From the NCBI RefSeq assembly GCF_900104335.1, contig NZ_FMXT01000001.1:806001-870000 (forward strand): a DNA stretch of 64,000 bases, in the 5' to 3' direction. This document shows, piece after piece, positions 1-9,017 of the stretch. The stretch's first letter is position 1, and every line of letters begins with the position of its first letter. Source of the stretch: Pseudobutyrivibrio sp. YE44. GTDB taxonomy: Bacteria; Bacillota; Clostridia; Lachnospirales; Lachnospiraceae. The notes under the pieces are model-generated. The model did not search any database. It saw nothing but the letters and a program-made list of their open reading frames with translations, and had not been told where the DNA came from. The position numbers were made by a program, and so were the translations under genes.

Positions 1-334
1 TCAAACCTGCAATAATAGGAGAAACTGTCACTGGCAAATCTATGAATGTAGACAGTAGCTTCTTCCCTTTAAATGCGTATTTTGTAATTAGCCAAGCTGC
101 TGAAAGTCCAAACACAGTGTTAATTACAACTGCAAAAATAGTTGCCTCTATTGTTAGAAGTGCTGCCTTAATGGCATATTCATCTGTAACTGAAATTACA
201 TATGTCTCTATTCCAGATTTAAAAGCTGTAATCAAAATGTAAATAAGAGGCAATATCAAAAATATTCCAAGGAATAAATAACTGATAGTTATCAACGTAT
301 ACTTTAATACTCTATTTTCTTTTCTTAGCTCCAT
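1..334 (-). CDS. cysW: Sulfate ABC transporter permease, N-terminal part
   Basis: This is the N-terminal 111 codons of a binding-protein-dependent permease; the rest lies beyond the left edge. It starts MELRKENRVLKYTL after AGGAGGTGTCAAG. A membrane segment (about residues 12-34) is followed by the start of the permease domain with a second segment and a KYAFKGKKLL loop. It follows cysT by 11 bases in the same direction, behind a sulfate-binding protein gene. In known CysUWA systems CysW pairs with CysT as the membrane channel. The order sbp-cysT-cysW makes the call firm although the protein is incomplete. Confidence 0.88.
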   Translation of the reverse strand, partial: MELRKENRVLKYTLITISYLFLGIFLILPLIYILITAFKSGIETYVISVTDEYAIKAALLTIEATIFAVVINTVFGLSAAWLITKYAFKGKKLLSTFIDLPVTVSPIIAGL

Positions 335-345
335 CTTGACACCTC

Positions 346-1179
346 CTAAGCAAGTCCATTAACACGTTTTGATACAACACTTTGAATTATGGCATTTACA
401 GATAAAATCACTACAGCAATTCCAAGCATCACTAACGCGATTGAAGTTGCAGCGGAATAATCATATTCTTGAAGCTGTGCCATAATTAAAAGAGGTGCTA
501 TCTCAGTTTCAAATGGAGTGTTACCTGCGATGAAGACTACACTTCCATACTCGCCAATACTTCTAGCAAAGGCTAAGGTGAATCCAGAAATAATAGAAGG
601 TAATATCTCTGGGAAAATAACCTTCCAAAATGTAGTCTTTGAATCTGCCCCTAAAATAAAAGCGGCTTCCTCATATTGAATATCTATTTTTTCAAGTACC
701 GGTTGAACACTTCTTACAACAAATGGAATACCTATAAAAATAAGTGCAATAGTAATACCTATTCTTGTGTAAGCGATCTCTATTCCGAATAAATTGTAAA
801 ATAAAGAGCCTATCCAACCATTATTTGTTGTAAGGTGTGTTAAGGATATACCTGCTACGGCTGTTGGAAGCGCAAACGGAAGTTCAATGATTCCATCAAT
901 AAATCGCTTTCCTTTGAAATCATATCTAACCAAAACAAATGCAAGGATAAGTCCCATTATCACGTTTATCACAGATGCAATAAAAGCTGTTGAAATACTT
1001 ACATAATATCCAGATAACACCCTGGGTGTCGTCACCGTATTTACGAATTCTGAAAAACTCAACTTTGCAGAAAAGACTACAAGAGAACAAAGTGGAATTA
1101 ACACGACTATGCTAAGTATGGTAATCGTCACTCCTAATGAAATTCCAAATCCGGGTATAACACTTCTTCTTTTTCTCAT
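346..1179 (-). CDS. cysT: Sulfate/thiosulfate ABC transporter permease CysT
   Basis: This 277-residue integral membrane subunit has about six hydrophobic segments. The EAAFILGADSKTTFWKVIFP loop is the permease EAA motif that contacts the ATPase. ELPFALPTAVAGISL and FARSIGEYGSVVFIAGN are typical of CysT/ModB-type channels. I chose the ATG at 1179 because GAGAGGA lies about 8 bases upstream; a longer frame reaching 1221 has no better ribosome site. The gene sits between the binding protein and cysW, so the three form a sulfate import operon. The ATPase (cysA) is not in the window and may lie beyond the left edge. Confidence 0.92.
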   Translation of the reverse strand: MRKRRSVIPGFGISLGVTITILSIVVLIPLCSLVVFSAKLSFSEFVNTVTTPRVLSGYYVSISTAFIASVINVIMGLILAFVLVRYDFKGKRFIDGIIELPFALPTAVAGISLTHLTTNNGWIGSLFYNLFGIEIAYTRIGITIALIFIGIPFVVRSVQPVLEKIDIQYEEAAFILGADSKTTFWKVIFPEILPSIISGFTLAFARSIGEYGSVVFIAGNTPFETEIAPLLIMAQLQEYDYSAATSIALVMLGIAVVILSVNAIIQSVVSKRVNGLA

Positions 1180-1250
1180 CTTATAGTCCTCTCTACAAAA
1201 TTTGGAATGGGTAAAACCCATTCCAATAATATTTTTAACTGGTAAGCTTT

Positions 1251-2342
1251 TTACTGTTGCTCATAAATACTGTCGAAGTTTGCACCATCAGCAAAGTGTG
1301 TAGCTCTAGCCTTTGTCCATCCACCAAAGTGATTAATGTCTGTTAATGTGATATTGTCATTAATCCACTTGCCATCAGCTGGAACCTCTGTGATAGTGTT
1401 TGATTCAGCTGAGAAAAGGTATTTATCATAGATTGCCTTTGTGCTTGGACGATAGAAATTCTGAGCCTCAATCTCCTGTGCCTCGTCAGAATATAAGTAG
1501 CTTAAGTATTCCTTTGACACATCCTCTGTACCATGCTTCTTTGCAACTTCATCAACTACTGCAACAGTAGGCTGGCAAAGGATTGATACTGAAGGAACTA
1601 CGATTTCATACTCACCTGGATATTCCTGAAGTGAAAGGAATGCCTCGTTTTCCCATGCAAGAAGTACATCACCCTGCTTGTTCTCTACGAAGGATGTTGT
1701 AGCCCCTCTTGCACCAGAATCAAGAACAACTACATTCGCATAAAGCTGCTTGATTGAATCAAGAATTTCCGACTCTGACTGTCCCTGCTGCTCGAAGTAA
1801 TACCAAGCCGCAAGATAATTCCACATCGCACCACCAGAAGTCTTAGGATTTGGTGTGATAACTCCAACATCCTTTCTAATTAAGTCGTTCCAATCATAGA
1901 TCTTCTTTGGATTTCCTGAACGAACAAGAAAAACAATTGTTGATGTATATGGTGAGCTATCTAAATCAAACTCTGATGTAAACCCATCATCAATAAGTCC
2001 TGCGTCTGCCACCACCTGAACATCACCTTCAAGTGCAAGTGTAACTACGTCTGCCTCAAGACCGTTTGCAACCTCAAGAGCTTGCTTGCCAGATCCACCA
2101 TGTGACTGTGTTACTTCAACCTTCTGACCGAACTCTTCTTCATAATGCTTTGCAAACAATTCGTTGTATGCTGCATAAAGCTCTCTTGTAGGATCATAAG
2201 AAACATTTGTAAGTTCTATTGTCTCTTTATTTCCACCAGCAGCTGAATCTGCAGCAGCTGCTGAAGAAGTACTTCCACAACCTGTAGTCACCGATGCTGT
2301 AAGCGCTAAAACAAGTCCAAGTGCAATAAATCTTCTTTTCAT
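1251..2342 (-). CDS. sbp: Sulfate/thiosulfate-binding lipoprotein
   Basis: This 363-residue extracytoplasmic receptor for sulfate import has a lipoprotein signal (basic MKRR, hydrophobic stretch, lipobox ending TTGCGS at about residue 22). It has the Sbp/CysP family pattern: VSYDPTRELYAAYNELFAKHY near the mature N-terminus, TQSHGGSGKQA for anion binding, the GDVLLAWENEA segment and NFYRPS near the end. GGAGGTATGGGAGA precedes the ATG. It heads the operon with cysT and cysW, and a CymR-type operator lies just upstream. Sulfate versus thiosulfate cannot be decided from sequence. Confidence 0.93.
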   Translation of the reverse strand: MKRRFIALGLVLALTASVTTGCGSTSSAAAADSAAGGNKETIELTNVSYDPTRELYAAYNELFAKHYEEEFGQKVEVTQSHGGSGKQALEVANGLEADVVTLALEGDVQVVADAGLIDDGFTSEFDLDSSPYTSTIVFLVRSGNPKKIYDWNDLIRKDVGVITPNPKTSGGAMWNYLAAWYYFEQQGQSESEILDSIKQLYANVVVLDSGARGATTSFVENKQGDVLLAWENEAFLSLQEYPGEYEIVVPSVSILCQPTVAVVDEVAKKHGTEDVSKEYLSYLYSDEAQEIEAQNFYRPSTKAIYDKYLFSAESNTITEVPADGKWINDNITLTDINHFGGWTKARATHFADGANFDSIYEQQ

Positions 2343-2371
2343 TCTCCCATACCTCCATTTCTTTTATCTAT

Positions 2372-2394
2372 ATACCTATCGGGTTAGTAGGTAT
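2372..2394. promoter_or_regulatory. CymR/Rrf2-type operator upstream of sbp
   Basis: ATACCTAT, seven bases, GTAGGTAT: an 8-7-8 inverted repeat matching five other sites in this window. It lies about 30 bases before the sbp start, where a promoter would be. Binding by the Rrf2 protein encoded at 61988-62389 is inferred. Confidence 0.75.
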
Positions 2395-2443
2395 GTTAAC
2401 AGATGTTATAATACCCCACAATCCCCTGTGTTCAAAGAAAAAA

Positions 2444-2482
2444 TTAGTGCTAGTTATAGATGAATTCTATAACTAGCACTAA
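2444..2482 (-). terminator. Terminator after hemL
   Basis: A perfect 16-bp stem, TTAGTGCTAGTTATAG with its complement around a 7-base loop, is followed on the minus strand by TTTTTTC. It ends the hemA-hemB-hemL transcript and separates it from the sulfate operon. The plus-strand side is also T-rich. Confidence 0.9.
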
Positions 2483-2519
2483 TCTGTTTTTCTCTATATA
2501 TTAATGAGCTTTTTTTATA

Positions 2520-3773
2520 TTAAAAGCTTTTTATTGCCTCTATTGTCTTCTCTAAATCCGCTTTTGTATGTGCGTCCGATATGAACATCGCCTCAAATTG
2601 ACTTGGAGCCACATATATTCCCATGTCTAACATATGCTTAAAATACTCAGCGAATTTTTCAGTATCACATTTTAAGACATCATCATATCCATTTACGTTT
2701 GCCTCTGTAAAAAACGGCGAAAGTAATGAGCCGACTCTATTAACAGTTATGCCCTTTTCTAAGTACGCTTGTTCAAGCCTTGATGCAAATTCGCTTATAC
2801 GAATATAAATATCTTTATCTGCCTTTAATGCTTTTAGCTGTTCAATGCCTGCTGTAACAGCAATAGGATTTCCAGAAAGAGTTCCAGCCTGATAAACATC
2901 ACCAACAGGTGCAACAACTTCCATTATTTCGTCTGTACCTACATATGCAGCAAGCGGCATTCCACCTCCAACAATCTTTCCAAAGGTAATCATATCTGGC
3001 TGAATGCCAAAATACTCTGAGGCACCACCGTATGCTAATCTAAAACCAGTAATAACCTCATCAAAAATCAACAAAGTTCCGTTGTCTTTAGTGATTCTAC
3101 GAAGAAATTCCAAGAATCCCTCCTTTGGAGGTACAACACCCATATTGGCACTTACAGGTTCTACTATGACTGCTGCTATTTCGCCTTTATTGGCATTAAA
3201 CAAAGCCTCTACTGAAGCCACATCATTGTAGTCTGCAAGAAGCGTTGTTGCAGTATATCCCTTTGGCACTCCGGCAGAATCTGGGTTGGATTCTGTAAGA
3301 AGGCCAGAGCCTGCAGTAACCAGCAAACCATCACTATGTCCATGATAGTTCCCTCTAAATTTTACAATCTTATCCCTTTTTGTGTACCCTCTTGCAACTC
3401 TAATTGCACTCATTACAGCTTCTGTGCCAGAATTTACAAGACGTACCTTTCCCATAAATGGAACCGCTTCAAGAATAAGATTAGCAAGTACTGTTTCCTT
3501 AGATGTAGGAGCTCCATATGATAGACCATTATCACAAGCTGCCTTCACAGCGTCTACTACTGAAGGATATGCATGTCCTAGAATCATCGGACCCCAGGAA
3601 CATACATAATCTACATATTCGTTACCATCCACATCATAAATATGACTTCCCTTAGCATGATCAATAAAAACAGGAGTACGTTTTACAGCACGAAATGCTC
3701 TGACAGGCGAATTTACTCCACCTGGGATACACTGAACTGCATCATTAAATAAAGTTTCTGATTTTGTGCTCAT
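2520..3773 (-). CDS. hemL: Glutamate-1-semialdehyde 2,1-aminomutase
   Basis: This 417-residue PLP enzyme converts glutamate-1-semialdehyde to 5-aminolevulinate in the C5 tetrapyrrole pathway. Diagnostic segments are PGGVNSPVRAF near the N-terminus, VNSGTEAVMSAIRVARGYT, FRGNYHGHSDG, the PLP-binding FDEVITGFR and the Schiff-base lysine in TFGKIVGGGMP. Length is normal for the family. It starts 3 bases after the hemB stop with GAGGA upstream, so translation is probably coupled. It is the third gene of a hemA-hemB-hemL operon that makes porphobilinogen; later steps are not in this window. Confidence 0.96.
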   Translation of the reverse strand: MSTKSETLFNDAVQCIPGGVNSPVRAFRAVKRTPVFIDHAKGSHIYDVDGNEYVDYVCSWGPMILGHAYPSVVDAVKAACDNGLSYGAPTSKETVLANLILEAVPFMGKVRLVNSGTEAVMSAIRVARGYTKRDKIVKFRGNYHGHSDGLLVTAGSGLLTESNPDSAGVPKGYTATTLLADYNDVASVEALFNANKGEIAAVIVEPVSANMGVVPPKEGFLEFLRRITKDNGTLLIFDEVITGFRLAYGGASEYFGIQPDMITFGKIVGGGMPLAAYVGTDEIMEVVAPVGDVYQAGTLSGNPIAVTAGIEQLKALKADKDIYIRISEFASRLEQAYLEKGITVNRVGSLLSPFFTEANVNGYDDVLKCDTEKFAEYFKHMLDMGIYVAPSQFEAMFISDAHTKADLEKTIEAIKSF

Positions 3774-3775
3774 TA

Positions 3776-4747
3776 TTAGTTATCCTCTTCCTGTAAAAAT
3801 CTTGCTACATCTAAAGCGTGATAGGTAATAATCCTGTCTGCACCAGCTCGCTTCATAGCAGTCATATTTTCAAGAACTATACGCTTCTCGTCAATCCAAC
3901 CATTTGCTGCTGCTGCCTTAACCATAGAATATTCCCCGCTAACATTATAGGTGATAAAAGGAACATCAAAGCACTCCCTTGCTTCCTTCATAATATCAAG
4001 ATATGCAAGAGCAGGCTTTACAATAATCATGTCTGCTCCCTCTTCTAAATCATCCTCTATTTCTCGCATTGCTTCTCTGCCATTTGCTGGATCCATTTGG
4101 TAGGACTTTCTATCTCCAAAGTGAGGTGCAGAGCCTGCAGCATCTCTAAATGGGCCGTAATAGCCTGATGCAAACTTGGCACTATAGCTGAGAATTGGTG
4201 TATTGATATATCCAGCAACATCCAGAGCATCTCTTATAGCAGCTACTCGTCCATCCATCATATCTGATGGTGCTACAATATCCGCACCTGCCTTAGCCAT
4301 AGATACAGCCATTTTTGCTAGAAGTGGCAGTGTCTCATCATTTAAAATATGCCCTTCACATACAAGCCCACAGTGTCCATGGGAAGTGTATTCACAAAGA
4401 CATATATCTGCAATAACTATTAGAGATGGATATTTCTCTTTTATATATTTGATACAACGCTGTGTAATTCCCTCGTCATCGTAGGCACCACTGCCCTTTT
4501 CATCCTTATAAGCTGGAATACCAAATAATAGAATTGCAGGTATTTTTGCCGCTACAACTCTATCTAATTCCTCATCAATTGTATCTAACGAATATTGATA
4601 AATGTTTGGCATTGAAGGAACTTCATTCTTAATATTCTGACCTTCAATAACAAACAAAGGATATATCAAGTCCTTAACAGAAACCTCGTGTTCTCTAACA
4701 AAGCTTCTCATTTCTTTTGTCTGTCTTAATCTTCTAAATCTTCTCAT
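3776..4747 (-). CDS. hemB: Delta-aminolevulinic acid dehydratase (porphobilinogen synthase)
   Basis: This 323-residue cytoplasmic enzyme condenses two 5-aminolevulinates to porphobilinogen. The cysteine-rich metal loop DICLCEYTSHGHCG indicates the zinc-dependent type. The two active-site lysines sit in SYSAKFASGYYGPFRDA and IVKPALAYLDI. RRFRRLRQT at the start and the family length are typical. It lies two bases after the hemA stop and three before hemL, a compact operon. With hemA and hemL it supplies the precursor for siroheme, cobalamin or heme; which end product is made cannot be told here. Confidence 0.97.
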   Translation of the reverse strand: MRRFRRLRQTKEMRSFVREHEVSVKDLIYPLFVIEGQNIKNEVPSMPNIYQYSLDTIDEELDRVVAAKIPAILLFGIPAYKDEKGSGAYDDEGITQRCIKYIKEKYPSLIVIADICLCEYTSHGHCGLVCEGHILNDETLPLLAKMAVSMAKAGADIVAPSDMMDGRVAAIRDALDVAGYINTPILSYSAKFASGYYGPFRDAAGSAPHFGDRKSYQMDPANGREAMREIEDDLEEGADMIIVKPALAYLDIMKEARECFDVPFITYNVSGEYSMVKAAAANGWIDEKRIVLENMTAMKRAGADRIITYHALDVARFLQEEDN

Positions 4748-4749
4748 TT

Positions 4750-5859
4750 CTACACTTCCTGCATTTTATTTAAAACGTTCATAAAGCTGTCAAATTCTTC
4801 AGCCGAGGCAATATCTTTAAACTTATAAACAAAATGTTCAAAGTCCTCCTTGCAAGTTGTCTTCATAAGTTCAAATCCCTCTCTATTATTATGAAAGGTC
4901 AAATCCTTTAAAAGGGTATCCAACTCATCCTCTATAATGGACTCACCATTTTCCTTTTCCTTTTTCTTAAGGACATTGTTTTCCTTTGCTATGGCAGAAA
5001 AATCATCGATTGTTATAAGGTCAATCCCCTTAAATTCAACTACATCTTCGTCCACATCTCTTGGTACCGCCAAATCTACGAAAAGTCTCTTTTTATCATC
5101 CAGCTCAATATTCTTAAGCTTACCAGCTGTGATGGTATAATGTGGACTTTTTGTAGCAGATACTATCACATCCATCTGATTAATATAATCGTATATTTCT
5201 GAATATGGAATAGATTCTACATTAGGATTTCCTATATGATGAATATGCTTAGTAGCATATATCTTACAATCGCCATAAGATAGTAAATTAAGTAAAACCT
5301 TATTTCCTGTATCACCAGTGGCCCCCATTATCATAACCTTCTTTTTTCCAGGTTTAAAGCCATGAATCTTTTTAGCCGCAAGGGATGCAATTGATACAGC
5401 TGTCTTTGAAATTTTAGTCTTGGTTTTGATTTTTTTAGAACAGCTAATAGCCGCTTGAAAGATGGTATTCAGCTCATAGTCTGTAAATCCTTTTTCCTTT
5501 GAAAACTGATAGGCATCCTTTATTTGTCTAAGTATTTCATCTTCTCCTAGAACCATGGAATCAAATCCAGCAGCAACATGAAACAGATGATTAACAGCAC
5601 CTTTGCCATCAAAGAATAATAGAGACTCCTTTAATTCATCTATATCAACTCCTGCCATATCTGCCCATACTGATACAACCTTGGAAGATTTTCCTACACT
5701 ATATATTTCACAACGATTACATGTAGAAACATATACAACTTGTGTGTAGCCTTCATCTTTTAATCTATTTAGAAAAGAAATTCTCTTTATTTCATCAAAA
5801 GCCAACTTTTCTCTAAATCCTGCTTCAGAAGTTTTATGATTTAGCGAAATTACAAACAT
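4750..5859 (-). CDS. hemA: Glutamyl-tRNA reductase
   Basis: This 369-residue protein reduces glutamyl-tRNA(Glu) to glutamate-1-semialdehyde, the committed step of the C5 pathway. The catalytic cysteine is in STCNRCEIY (about residue 50). GFDSMVLGEDEILRQIK and the NADPH-binding IMGATGDTGNKVL are present. It is shorter than the roughly 410-450 residues of many HemA proteins, mainly in the C-terminal dimerisation region, which is common in clostridia. The start follows AGGGGATATTGTT. It is the first gene of the hemABL operon, with a near-consensus promoter and a sulfur-type operator upstream, suggesting siroheme supply for sulfite reduction. Confidence 0.93.
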   Translation of the reverse strand: MFVISLNHKTSEAGFREKLAFDEIKRISFLNRLKDEGYTQVVYVSTCNRCEIYSVGKSSKVVSVWADMAGVDIDELKESLLFFDGKGAVNHLFHVAAGFDSMVLGEDEILRQIKDAYQFSKEKGFTDYELNTIFQAAISCSKKIKTKTKISKTAVSIASLAAKKIHGFKPGKKKVMIMGATGDTGNKVLLNLLSYGDCKIYATKHIHHIGNPNVESIPYSEIYDYINQMDVIVSATKSPHYTITAGKLKNIELDDKKRLFVDLAVPRDVDEDVVEFKGIDLITIDDFSAIAKENNVLKKKEKENGESIIEDELDTLLKDLTFHNNREGFELMKTTCKEDFEHFVYKFKDIASAEEFDSFMNVLNKMQEV

Positions 5860-5900
5860 AACAATATCCCCTAGTTATTATTTTTACAAAGTTTGTAACT

Positions 5901-5936
5901 ACTATAAATATATTTACCTATTCAGTCAATAGGTAT
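5901..5936 (-). promoter_or_regulatory. hemA promoter overlapped by CymR-type operator
   Basis: On the minus strand TTGACT (5924-5929) and TATAGT (5901-5906) are separated by 17 bases. The operator TTACCTAT, seven bases, ATAGGTAT spans 5914-5936 and covers the -35 box. Repressor binding would block hemA transcription. It could also influence the divergent aldo/keto reductase gene. Confidence 0.78.
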
Positions 5937-6032
5937 TTCTTCACTATAAAACGACTTTATACTAGCCTTATAAGAATTGGCTATGTTATAGTTATTTTAA
6001 CTGGTAAATTGTTTAGTAAAAGGGGTTTAATT

Positions 6033-7163
6033 ATGGAAGAAAAATATTTTGGAGAACAGACACCAAAGCTAGGTTTTGGGTTAATGCGTTTGCCTAAAGA
6101 AAAGGATAATCCATCAAAGATTGACATTGAACGTACCAAGAAAATGGTTGATATGTTTATGGATGCAGGTCTTACATATTTTGATACTGCTTTTGTTTAT
6201 GATGGTGGTGAATCTGAAAAGGCTGCTAAAGCTGCTCTTGTAGATAGATATCCTAGAGAAAGCTATACCTTGGCTACCAAGCTTGGTTCCTTTGCTGCAC
6301 ACGATGAAGAGAGCGCAAAACTAGAGCTTCTTACTAGCTTAGAGCGCACTGGCGCAGGATACATTGACTATTATCTCCTTCACGCCCTTCAGGATGGCAA
6401 TTATAAAAAATATGAAGAGTGGCATCTTTGGGATTATGTAAAGGAAATGAAAGAAAAAGGGCTTATTAAGCATTACGGCTTTTCTTTCCACTCTACTCCA
6501 GAAAGATTGGACGAGATTTTGACTGCCCATCCTGATGCAGAGTTTGTACAACTTCAAATCAACTATGCTGACTGGAACAACCCTGATGTTCAGTCTAGGG
6601 GCTGCTACGAGGTAGCAAGAAAACACGGCAAATCCATCGTCGTTATGGAGCCAATCAAGGGTGGAACTCTTGCAAACCCTCCTGCTACTGTCAAAAAGCT
6701 ATTGAAAGAAGCTAATCCAGAAATGAGTATTGCATCTTGGGCTATCCGTTTTGTTGCCTCATTGGATGGAATTATCACAGTACTTTCTGGTATGTCTACT
6801 GAGGAACAAATGGCTGATAATCTCTCATACATGAGTGATTTCAAACCATTATCGCCTGAAGAACAAAATGTTATTAAGAAGGCACAGGAAATTCTGGACA
6901 ATATAGATTCCATTCCTTGTACATCATGTCACTATTGCACTGATGGCTGCCCAATGCAGATTCCTATTCCAGAGATTTTCTCTGCTAGAAACAAACAGCT
7001 TATCTGGGAACAGACTGAGACTAGCCAGCAGGATTATGAAAAGGTAACTAAGGACAAAGGTGTTGCCAGCGCCTGTGTTCAGTGCGGACAATGTGAAAGC
7101 GTTTGCCCACAGCACATAAATATCATTGAAAGACTAAAAGACTGCGCCAGCGTGTTTGAATAA
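6033..7163 (+). CDS. Aldo/keto reductase with C-terminal ferredoxin domain
   Basis: This 376-residue cytoplasmic oxidoreductase joins an NADPH-type aldo/keto reductase barrel (about residues 1-280) to a ferredoxin-like C-terminus. The tetrad is visible: Asp and Tyr in YFDTAFVYDG, Lys in TLATKLG, His in YLLHAL. The tail has two [4Fe-4S] motifs, CTSCHYCTDGCP and CVQCGQCESVCP. Such fusions are common in anaerobic Firmicutes; their substrates are mostly unknown. I chose the ATG at 6033 because AAAAGGGG lies 7 bases upstream; the longer frame from 6009 lacks a site. It is divergent from hemA and ends in a shared terminator. Confidence 0.88.
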   Translation: MEEKYFGEQTPKLGFGLMRLPKEKDNPSKIDIERTKKMVDMFMDAGLTYFDTAFVYDGGESEKAAKAALVDRYPRESYTLATKLGSFAAHDEESAKLELLTSLERTGAGYIDYYLLHALQDGNYKKYEEWHLWDYVKEMKEKGLIKHYGFSFHSTPERLDEILTAHPDAEFVQLQINYADWNNPDVQSRGCYEVARKHGKSIVVMEPIKGGTLANPPATVKKLLKEANPEMSIASWAIRFVASLDGIITVLSGMSTEEQMADNLSYMSDFKPLSPEEQNVIKKAQEILDNIDSIPCTSCHYCTDGCPMQIPIPEIFSARNKQLIWEQTETSQQDYEKVTKDKGVASACVQCGQCESVCPQHINIIERLKDCASVFE

Positions 7164-7168
7164 ACAGC

Positions 7169-7200
7169 AAGCCCCATCAGCCAAATGGCTGATGGGGCTT
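7169..7200. terminator. Bidirectional terminator
   Basis: A perfect 14-bp stem (AAGCCCCATCAGCC with its complement around AAAT) lies between the convergent aldo/keto reductase and PPOX-type genes. T-runs are weak, but position and stem strength support termination in both directions. Confidence 0.75.
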
Positions 7201-7204
7201 ACTT

Positions 7205-7639
7205 CTATGCTAGTTGAGCAACATCTATCAATTGAACTTTTTCATCTAACGAAAAATCCAATTTCTTTATCTGCTGAACTCTAATCTTATATATATTATT
7301 TAGTTCTGAATTATACTGAAACTGTGGCCTCCTCTCCTTAATCAATTCAACAGCCTTATCTGCCTTATCTAATTCAAGTAACTCCGCCTGTCCATATACA
7401 GTAATATTTTTTAAACCAGATTGTCCCTCATGCTGAAATATAGCAGCCACATTGGAGTTATTATTAATTTCAGTTGCCTTTGCAGTGTCCTTTTTGGTTT
7501 GAAATACTATATCTGTACCATCTACATTGTAAGCACCAATATGCCTTAGATTAGGTGTGCAATTCTCTGTAACAGTTGCTAAAACAAGGCTCTTATTCTC
7601 AACCAAGTAATCCTGATACTCTTTTAATGTAATTCCCAT
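7205..7639 (-). CDS. Pyridoxamine 5'-phosphate oxidase-family (FMN split-barrel) protein
   Basis: This 144-residue protein has the flavin split-barrel pattern of the PPOX superfamily: a strand ending in LVLATVTENCTPNLR, the YNVDGTDIVFQTKKDTAKA segment and a central NVAAIFQHEG strand. GGGAGGTAGAATAA precedes the ATG. Family members bind FMN or F420 or have lost the cofactor, so activity is not assignable. It is the last gene of the long minus-strand unit carrying the MATE exporter and second radical SAM gene, 22 bases after the MATE stop, so it may be co-transcribed with the nitrogenase-like locus. Confidence 0.75.
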   Translation of the reverse strand: MGITLKEYQDYLVENKSLVLATVTENCTPNLRHIGAYNVDGTDIVFQTKKDTAKATEINNNSNVAAIFQHEGQSGLKNITVYGQAELLELDKADKAVELIKERRPQFQYNSELNNIYKIRVQQIKKLDFSLDEKVQLIDVAQLA

Positions 7640-7661
7640 TTATTCTACCTCCCTATGAAAT

Positions 7662-9002
7662 TCATATAAAGTTCCTAATGTTTGCATCATATATTTTCCT
7701 ATAACAGTAGTATCCAATTAGAAGTCCCACCAGCCAGCCAATAGGCCAGGCAAAAGGAATAAAGTTTAGTCCCCCAAAATAGGCTAATATATATCCTGAT
7801 AAAACTCTACATAACAGATTTAAAGAATAGCTAATCATAAATCCTCTTGAATCCCCAGCACCTCTAATAGCGCCATTATATACTTGAAGGACACCTTGAA
7901 TAATTTGAAATATGCAGATAATGTACAAATATCTCAACCCAAAATTCATTGCCTCATAATTGCCCACATCCTTTATAAATAATGACAAAAGTCTGGTGCC
8001 CGAGGTGAATACTAATATAAGAATTATTATAGAAAATGGAATATCTAGCATGATTGCAGACCAGATTCCCCTTTCAACCCTTTCCTTTTTATGTGCTCCG
8101 TAATTTTGAGCAGTGAAGGTTGCAATCGAATTACCTATATCCATTACTGGTAAAGTTACAAGGGCTGTTATCTTTGTAGCTGCAGCATATCCTGCCATTA
8201 CATTTATCCCATAAGAATTAATTAATGATTGCATAATTGTAACACCAATCGCTATAACGCTTCTTTGTACTATAGCTGGAACACTTGCATTCACAATTCT
8301 TCGTGTTTCTTCCAATTCTATTTTTTTATTCCAGTCTTTTATCTTTAATCTAATTAACGTCCTATAAAGAACAGAGCTAGACCATATACAACAAATGAAT
8401 TCTGCAATTACCGTAGCTAATGCAGCACCTGCTACTCCAAGCCTCATATTCCTGATAAAGATAATATCTAAAACAATATTTACCACTGCACATACTACAA
8501 GTGATTTAAGTGTTGTTTTGGAATCCCCTAAAGCCTGTAGTATGGCAATGCTTATATTAAAAATAAATAAGAATAGAAGACCGCTTAAATAAATCCGTAT
8601 ATAAGCTAATGATTCTGACATCATTTCCTGAGGTGTAAGCATAAATTCAAATACGTAAGGAGCAGCAAAAACTCCTCCTACAGAGAATAATATGCTAATG
8701 ATTAAAGCCAATCTTAAAGCTGAAATAACACCTTTGCTTAATCTTGAATAATCATTCCCTCCGAAATGAGCTGCCAGAATAACATTGGTTCCCATATTAA
8801 GTCCTACTGCTATATTTATGAGAAGTGAAACTGTATTTGTTGCACTTCCAATTGCCGCCATGGATTTCACTCCTGCATACTGACCTACTATTACGGCATC
8901 CACAAGACTATATAGCTGCTGGAGCATATTCCCAGCAGCTATAGGTATAGCAAATCTGAAAAGGATTTTTGAAATATTCCCTTTCGTCATATCTAAAATC
9001 AT
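7662..9002 (-). CDS. MATE-family efflux transporter
   Basis: This 446-residue protein has 12 predicted membrane segments in two homologous halves, as in MATE (NorM/DinF-like) exporters, which use a Na+ or H+ gradient. RFAIPIAAGNMLQQLYSLVDAVIVGQY at the start and RGAGDSRGFMISY in the second half are typical. It follows the second radical SAM gene by 15 bases and precedes the PPOX-type gene by 22, so it belongs to the same transcript. This suggests export of a product or toxic intermediate of that locus, but MATE substrates cannot be read from sequence. Confidence 0.9.
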   Translation of the reverse strand: MILDMTKGNISKILFRFAIPIAAGNMLQQLYSLVDAVIVGQYAGVKSMAAIGSATNTVSLLINIAVGLNMGTNVILAAHFGGNDYSRLSKGVISALRLALIISILFSVGGVFAAPYVFEFMLTPQEMMSESLAYIRIYLSGLLFLFIFNISIAILQALGDSKTTLKSLVVCAVVNIVLDIIFIRNMRLGVAGAALATVIAEFICCIWSSSVLYRTLIRLKIKDWNKKIELEETRRIVNASVPAIVQRSVIAIGVTIMQSLINSYGINVMAGYAAATKITALVTLPVMDIGNSIATFTAQNYGAHKKERVERGIWSAIMLDIPFSIIILILVFTSGTRLLSLFIKDVGNYEAMNFGLRYLYIICIFQIIQGVLQVYNGAIRGAGDSRGFMISYSLNLLCRVLSGYILAYFGGLNFIPFAWPIGWLVGLLIGYYCYRKIYDANIRNFI

Positions 9003-9017
9003 AGTTTTTGATTCCTT

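Noticed and set aside
42-242. Plus-strand open frame opposite cysW
   Set aside because: It is a shadow of the cysW coding strand without ribosome site or family resemblance; the same holds for most short plus-strand frames.
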